From Nocardia jiangxiensis NBRC 101359 (GTDB taxonomy: Bacteria; Actinomycetota; Actinomycetes; Mycobacteriales; Mycobacteriaceae), in the NCBI RefSeq assembly GCF_000308615.1, contig NZ_BAGB01000076.1:186001-250000 (forward strand): a DNA stretch of 64,000 bases, read 5' to 3'. Positions 61,123-64,000 of the stretch are shown here, piece after piece. Under the pieces are notes generated by a model. That model searched no databases. It was given only the letters and a program-made list of their open reading frames with translations, and was not told where the DNA came from. The position numbers were made by a program, and so were the translations under genes. Position 1 is the stretch's first letter. Every line of letters begins with the position of its first letter.

Positions 61123-61677
61123 ATGGCAGGCGACACGGTCATCACCGTCATCGGCAATTTGACGGCGGACCCGGAGCTTCGATTCACGCCCGCGGGCGCT
61201 GCGGTGGCGAATTTCACCGTCGCATCCACGCCCCGCGTGTTCGACCGTAATGCGAACGAATGGAAAGACGGCGAGGCTCTGTTCCTGCGCTGCAACATCT
61301 GGCGTGAGGCCGCCGAGAATGTGGCCGAATCGCTGACCAGAGGTTCGCGCGTGATCGTGAGCGGTCGCCTCAAGCAGCGCTCGTACGAGACCCGCGAGGG
61401 TGAGAAGCGCACGGTCGTGGAGCTCGAGGTCGACGAGATCGGCCCCTCGCTGCGCTATGCCACCGCCAAGGTCAACCGAACCACCCGCGGTGGTGGCGGC
61501 GGTGGTGGTGGTGGATATTCCAATGCCAATTCCGGTGGTGGTGGTGGGGGCTTCGGCGGCTCCAACGGTGGCGGCGGCCGCGGCGGTCAGAACGCCGGCG
61601 GCGACGACCCGTGGGGCAGCGCCCCCGCAGCCGGCTCCTTCGGGGGCGGCGCAATGGACGACGAACCGCCGTTCTAG
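61123..61677 (+). CDS. ssb: single-stranded DNA-binding protein
   Basis: A 184-residue SSB. The OB fold starts DTVITVIGNLTADPELRFTP and includes VANFTVASTPRVFDRNANEW and LFLRCNIWREAAENVAESL. A long Gly/Asn-rich linker (residues about 122-165) leads to the acidic protein-docking tip DDEPPF. It lies between rpsF and rpsR as in mycobacteria. The linker is encoded by a GGTGGT-rich run. Confidence 0.97.
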   Translation: MAGDTVITVIGNLTADPELRFTPAGAAVANFTVASTPRVFDRNANEWKDGEALFLRCNIWREAAENVAESLTRGSRVIVSGRLKQRSYETREGEKRTVVELEVDEIGPSLRYATAKVNRTTRGGGGGGGGGYSNANSGGGGGGFGGSNGGGGRGGQNAGGDDPWGSAPAAGSFGGGAMDDEPPF

Positions 61678-61734
61678 AACGGCTTTCATACGGGGTCACG
61701 GATGTGACTCCCAGGCAATACGGAGAACGAGACC

Positions 61735-62004
61735 ATGGCCAAAGCACCGGCACGCGAAAAGGTGCTGAAGAAGAAGGCCTGCGCCTTCTGCAAGGAAAGC
61801 AAGGCTGCTGCCAAGGATGGCAAGAAGTTCGCGGCCATCGACTACAAGGACACGACGCTGCTGCGCAAGTACGTGAGCGACCGCGGCAAGATCCGCGCGC
61901 GCCGCGTCACCGGCAACTGCGTGCAGCACCAGCGCGACATCGCCATTGCGGTGAAGAACTCGCGCGAAGTGGCGCTGCTGCCGTACGTGTCCACGGCTCG
62001 CTGA
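61735..62004 (+). CDS. rpsR: 30S ribosomal protein S18, zinc-binding (C+) form
   Basis: An 89-residue S18: KKKACAFCKESK, then YKDTTLLRKYVSDRGKIRAR and TGNCVQHQRDIAIAVKNSRE. Three Cys (CxxC plus NC) and the nearby His mark the zinc-containing form. A zinc-independent copy is usually encoded elsewhere under Zur control in these organisms. It partners S6 encoded two genes upstream. Confidence 0.96.
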   Translation: MAKAPAREKVLKKKACAFCKESKAAAKDGKKFAAIDYKDTTLLRKYVSDRGKIRARRVTGNCVQHQRDIAIAVKNSREVALLPYVSTAR

Positions 62005-62023
62005 GAACGGGAGGCACAACACA

Positions 62024-62479
62024 ATGAAGCTGATTCTGACTGCTGACGTGGACAACCTCGGCGCCCCCGGCGACACCGTGGAGGTCAAGGACGGTTACGG
62101 CCGCAACTTCCTGCTCCCGCGTGGTCTGGCGATCGTCGCCACCCGTGGTGCGGAGAAGCAGGTCGCGGGCATCCGCCGGGCGCAGGACGCCCGCAAGGTG
62201 CGCGACCTGGACCACGCCAACGAGCTCAAGCAGGCCATCGAGGGCCTGGAGTCGGTCTCGCTGTCGGTGAAGACCGCGGGTACCGGCAAGCTGTTCGGTT
62301 CGGTCACCACCGCCGATGTCGCGGGCGCGATCAAGTCCGCCGGTGGCCCGGTGCTGGACAAGCGCAGCATCGAGCTGCCCAAGGCGCACATCAAGAGCAC
62401 CGGTAAGCACGGTGTCGTGGTGCATCTGCACCCGGATGTGGCCGCCAAGTTCACCCTGCAGGTCGACGCCGCGGAGTGA
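62024..62479 (+). CDS. rplI: 50S ribosomal protein L9
   Basis: A 151-residue L9 with the N-terminal domain MKLILTADVDNLGAPGDTVE, then GYGRNFLLPRGLAIVAT, the long connecting helix, and the C-terminal rRNA-binding domain with LFGSVTTADVAGAIK and KSTGKHGVVVHLHPDV. Follows rpsR by 19 bp. Confidence 0.96.
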   Translation: MKLILTADVDNLGAPGDTVEVKDGYGRNFLLPRGLAIVATRGAEKQVAGIRRAQDARKVRDLDHANELKQAIEGLESVSLSVKTAGTGKLFGSVTTADVAGAIKSAGGPVLDKRSIELPKAHIKSTGKHGVVVHLHPDVAAKFTLQVDAAE

Positions 62480-62493
62480 TCTCGCGCGCGAGC

Positions 62494-62561
62494 GCATGAC
62501 GTTCGAAGACCGCCTTCGTACCAGGTGTACGAGGGTGGTCTTCGAGCGTGTTTCGTCATGC
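62494..62561 (+). terminator. nested inverted repeat after rplI
   Basis: Outer arms GCATGACG (62494-62501) and CGTCATGC (62554-62561) enclose TCGAAGACC (62503-62511) and GGTCTTCGA (62537-62545), and inside these CGTAC (62517-62521) with GTACG (62527-62531). Starting 14 bp after the rplI stop, it probably ends the ribosomal protein operon. Confidence 0.75.
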
Positions 62562-62776
62562 CCGTGGCATCATTAACCGGCCGTTAGCCGATTTTCGGCG
62601 GTCGGCGAGGGATCTCTCGGTGACCGATCTTCGGCCCGACCTCGACGTATTCGGGACAAGATGGGGATAACCGACCGAACCGACCGTTCGCATTGTGACC
62701 CCCGTCATACTCCACGAGCTCAGCGTTAACCTGACACGCCCGGCTGTTCATCTCCAACGACACGCCGCCGCTTTGT

Positions 62777-62945
62777 TAATCCACATGTGCGTAACTGCGG
62801 AAACGCCTTTTCACCTTGCTGTTGTACAGGGCCCAGGTGAGTTTTCCCCAGGTAATCCACATGGGGTGCACAACAGCAGGTGAACTATCCCCAGCTTGTC
62901 CACAGCCGTGTGCACACCCTGGTTTGGTACTCCCCAGCTTGGTCC
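62777..62945. repeat. 43-bp iteron-like repeats with DnaA-box-like sequences before dnaB
   Basis: TCCCCAG occurs at 62845, 62888 and 62931, exactly 43 bp apart. The first two units also share TCCACA and TGCACA at the same offsets, placing TAATCCACA at 62853-62861 and TTGTCCACA at 62896-62904; the latter is the mycobacterial DnaA-box consensus. A further TAATCCACA lies at 62777-62785. The array is in the 755-bp gene-free region between rplI and dnaB and may bind DnaA or another regulator. Otherwise 62562-63234 holds no supported gene. Confidence 0.65.
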
Positions 62946-63234
62946 CATAGGTTCGATCCGATGTCGTGATCCGGTACCCGGACCCGCACCATCTCCTCGG
63001 CCTCGCAGCATGCACCATCGGTTTGCTCCGTGCCGCCCCGCACCATCGCGCGACCTCGTCGTCGGCGGTGTGTCCGGGACGGTGCGACCCGCTGTGGAGC
63101 GACGGGAAAATGTCGGTGCCCGGGAGTACAACGGGTGATCGATGGTGCTGCAGCCGGAGACGGGATCGTGCTCGTTTCGCAGCGCGCACAGTTGACGATG
63201 CACGCGAGGGCGTGCGAGAGGACGGTCGAGTTTC

Positions 63235-64000
63235 GTGGCAGTCGTCGACGATCGCGGCACCCCGGAGTACTCGGAGACGCCGGGGGAGGACTTCGGGCGG
63301 CAGCCGCCGAACGATATGGCCGCCGAACAGTCCGTCCTCGGCGGCATGATGCTGAGCAAGGACGCCATCGCGGACGTCGTGGAGGTCATCCGTCCCGGCG
63401 ATTTCTACCGTCCCGCCCATCAGGCCGTCTACGACGCCATCCTGGATCTGTACGGCCGCGGCGAACCGGCCGACCCGGTCACGGTCTCCGCGGCCCTGGA
63501 CCGCCGCGGCGAACTCAAACGCATCGGCGGCCCCCCGTACCTGGTCACGCTGACCCAGACCGTCCCCACCGCCGCCAACGCCTCCTTCTACGCGGAAATC
63601 GTTGCGGAGAAGGCGATTCTGCGCCGTCTGGTGGAGGCGGGCACCCGCATCGTCCAGTTCGGTTACGCCGGCGCCGACGGCCAGGACGTCGCCGAGGTCG
63701 TCGACCGCGCCCAGGCCGAGATCTACGAGGTCACCGAACGCCGCTCCACCGAGGACTTTCTGCCCCTGGAAGAACTCCTGCAACCCACGATGGACGAGAT
63801 CGACTCCATCGCCAGCCGAGGCGGCATGTCCCTCGGCGTCCCCACCGGCTTCACCGAACTCGACGAGGTGACCAACGGCCTGCACCCCGGCCAGATGATC
63901 ATCGTCGCGGCCCGCCCCGGCGTGGGCAAGGCACTGGCCCTGGACACCCCCCTGCCCACCCCGTCCGGCTGGACAACCATGGGCGAAGTCGCCGTCGGCG
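63235..64000 (+). CDS. dnaB: replicative DNA helicase DnaB (partial, intein-interrupted)
   Basis: The frame is open from the GTG at 63235 to the window end (255 codons). The N-terminal domain reads PPNDMAAEQSVLGGMMLSKD, then FYRPAHQAVYDAILDLYGRG. The linker carries RSTEDFLPLEELLQPTMDEI, and the RecA-like helicase core starts TGFTELDEVTNGLHPGQMII, then VAARPGVGK, the Walker A motif. Directly after the Lys the sequence becomes ALALDTPLPTPSGWTTMGEV in place of the expected Ser/Thr-rich helix, which is an intein N-terminus. DnaB is the hexameric fork helicase; its position after rplI matches Rv0058. Confidence 0.95.
   Translation, partial: MAVVDDRGTPEYSETPGEDFGRQPPNDMAAEQSVLGGMMLSKDAIADVVEVIRPGDFYRPAHQAVYDAILDLYGRGEPADPVTVSAALDRRGELKRIGGPPYLVTLTQTVPTAANASFYAEIVAEKAILRRLVEAGTRIVQFGYAGADGQDVAEVVDRAQAEIYEVTERRSTEDFLPLEELLQPTMDEIDSIASRGGMSLGVPTGFTELDEVTNGLHPGQMIIVAARPGVGKALALDTPLPTPSGWTTMGEVAVG
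63931..64000 (+). mobile_element. N-terminus of an Ala1 DnaB intein (truncated by window)
   Basis: Beginning at codon 233 of dnaB, immediately after the Walker A GVGK, the protein continues ALALDTPLPTPSGWTTMGEV. The D-T-P-L-P-T-P-x-G-W-T-T-M-G pattern is splicing block A of DnaB inteins known from mycobacteria, except that residue 1 is Ala, not Cys or Ser. Ala1 inteins splice by a non-canonical (class 2 or 3) route that uses a later Cys as first nucleophile. The rest, including any homing endonuclease, lies beyond the window. Confidence 0.88.

Noticed and set aside
61494..61590. GGT-rich repeat in ssb considered as a tandem repeat element
   Set aside because: It encodes the normal Gly-rich SSB linker.

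Overview
This window comes from the chromosome of a high-GC actinobacterium, most likely Nocardia or a close relative in the Mycobacteriales. The evidence is strong G/C bias at third codon positions, frequent GTG starts, F420-dependent oxidoreductase families, a SigL/RslA-type sigma/anti-sigma pair, glucosylglycerate hydrolase, and a right end that follows the Mycobacterium tuberculosis order PadR-ino1-DUF5318-ponA1-GT87-rpsF-ssb-rpsR-rplI-dnaB. I recognise that synteny from memory of the Rv0046c-Rv0058 region. No tRNA, rRNA, CRISPR array or insertion sequence was seen.

Layout. 0-0.8 kb: end of an ECF sigma factor and its zinc-finger anti-sigma factor (SigL/RslA type). 0.8-5.9 kb: a tightly coupled minus-strand operon of a thiamine-diphosphate enzyme, an SRPBCC protein, a KAS III-like condensing enzyme whose catalytic His is replaced by Asn, a HisC-like aminotransferase and a DUF1772-like membrane protein. 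This is the best candidate for an undescribed biosynthetic system. 6.0-8.4 kb: an EXLDI-family protein behind a perfect palindrome, then a DrrAB-type exporter. 8.5-9.6 kb: HAD phosphatase and SdpI-family protein. 9.7-12.6 kb: leuS. 12.6-22.5 kb: polysaccharide deacetylase, SDR, glucosylglycerate hydrolase, GH25 lysozyme, a polar amino acid ABC importer with a binding-protein/permease fusion, an alpha/beta hydrolase-TetR operon, and a deazaflavin reductase divergent from an AraC regulator.

22.7-29.5 kb is accessory and partly decayed. It has a four-gene small-protein operon divergent from an XRE(DUF5753)-DUF397 pair, a 13E12-type HNH protein and several membrane proteins. Three genes here carry frameshifts whose repair restores complete coupled or family-like proteins: an 11-bp duplication in the XRE gene, a +1 in a cupin gene and a -1 in a small membrane protein gene. 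29.6-43.9 kb: two LLM-type oxidoreductases, LysR and HxlR regulators, thiolase, menC, a methyltransferase, a TIGR04338/DUF2786 pair, and an LpqY-SugAB-type sugar importer whose SugC-like ATPase lies 5.7 kb away. A MarR/monooxygenase divergent pair has a near-perfect operator.

44.1-52.0 kb: a bifunctional penicillin-binding protein, two tandem GyrI-like domain proteins, and a signalling set of Ser/Thr kinase, membrane nucleotide cyclase and Crp-family regulator. 52.2-64 kb: conserved core with PadR-ino1 (palindromic operator and strong terminator), ponA1, two convergent GT87-like membrane proteins, rpsF-ssb-rpsR-rplI, a 43-bp iteron-like array containing DnaA-box-like sequences, and dnaB. dnaB is interrupted directly after its Walker A Lys by the start of an Ala1 intein that runs off the window.

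In M. tuberculosis leuS and ino1 lie only a few kilobases apart. Here about 39.6 kb separates them, so the middle of the window looks like lineage-specific cargo between two core blocks.
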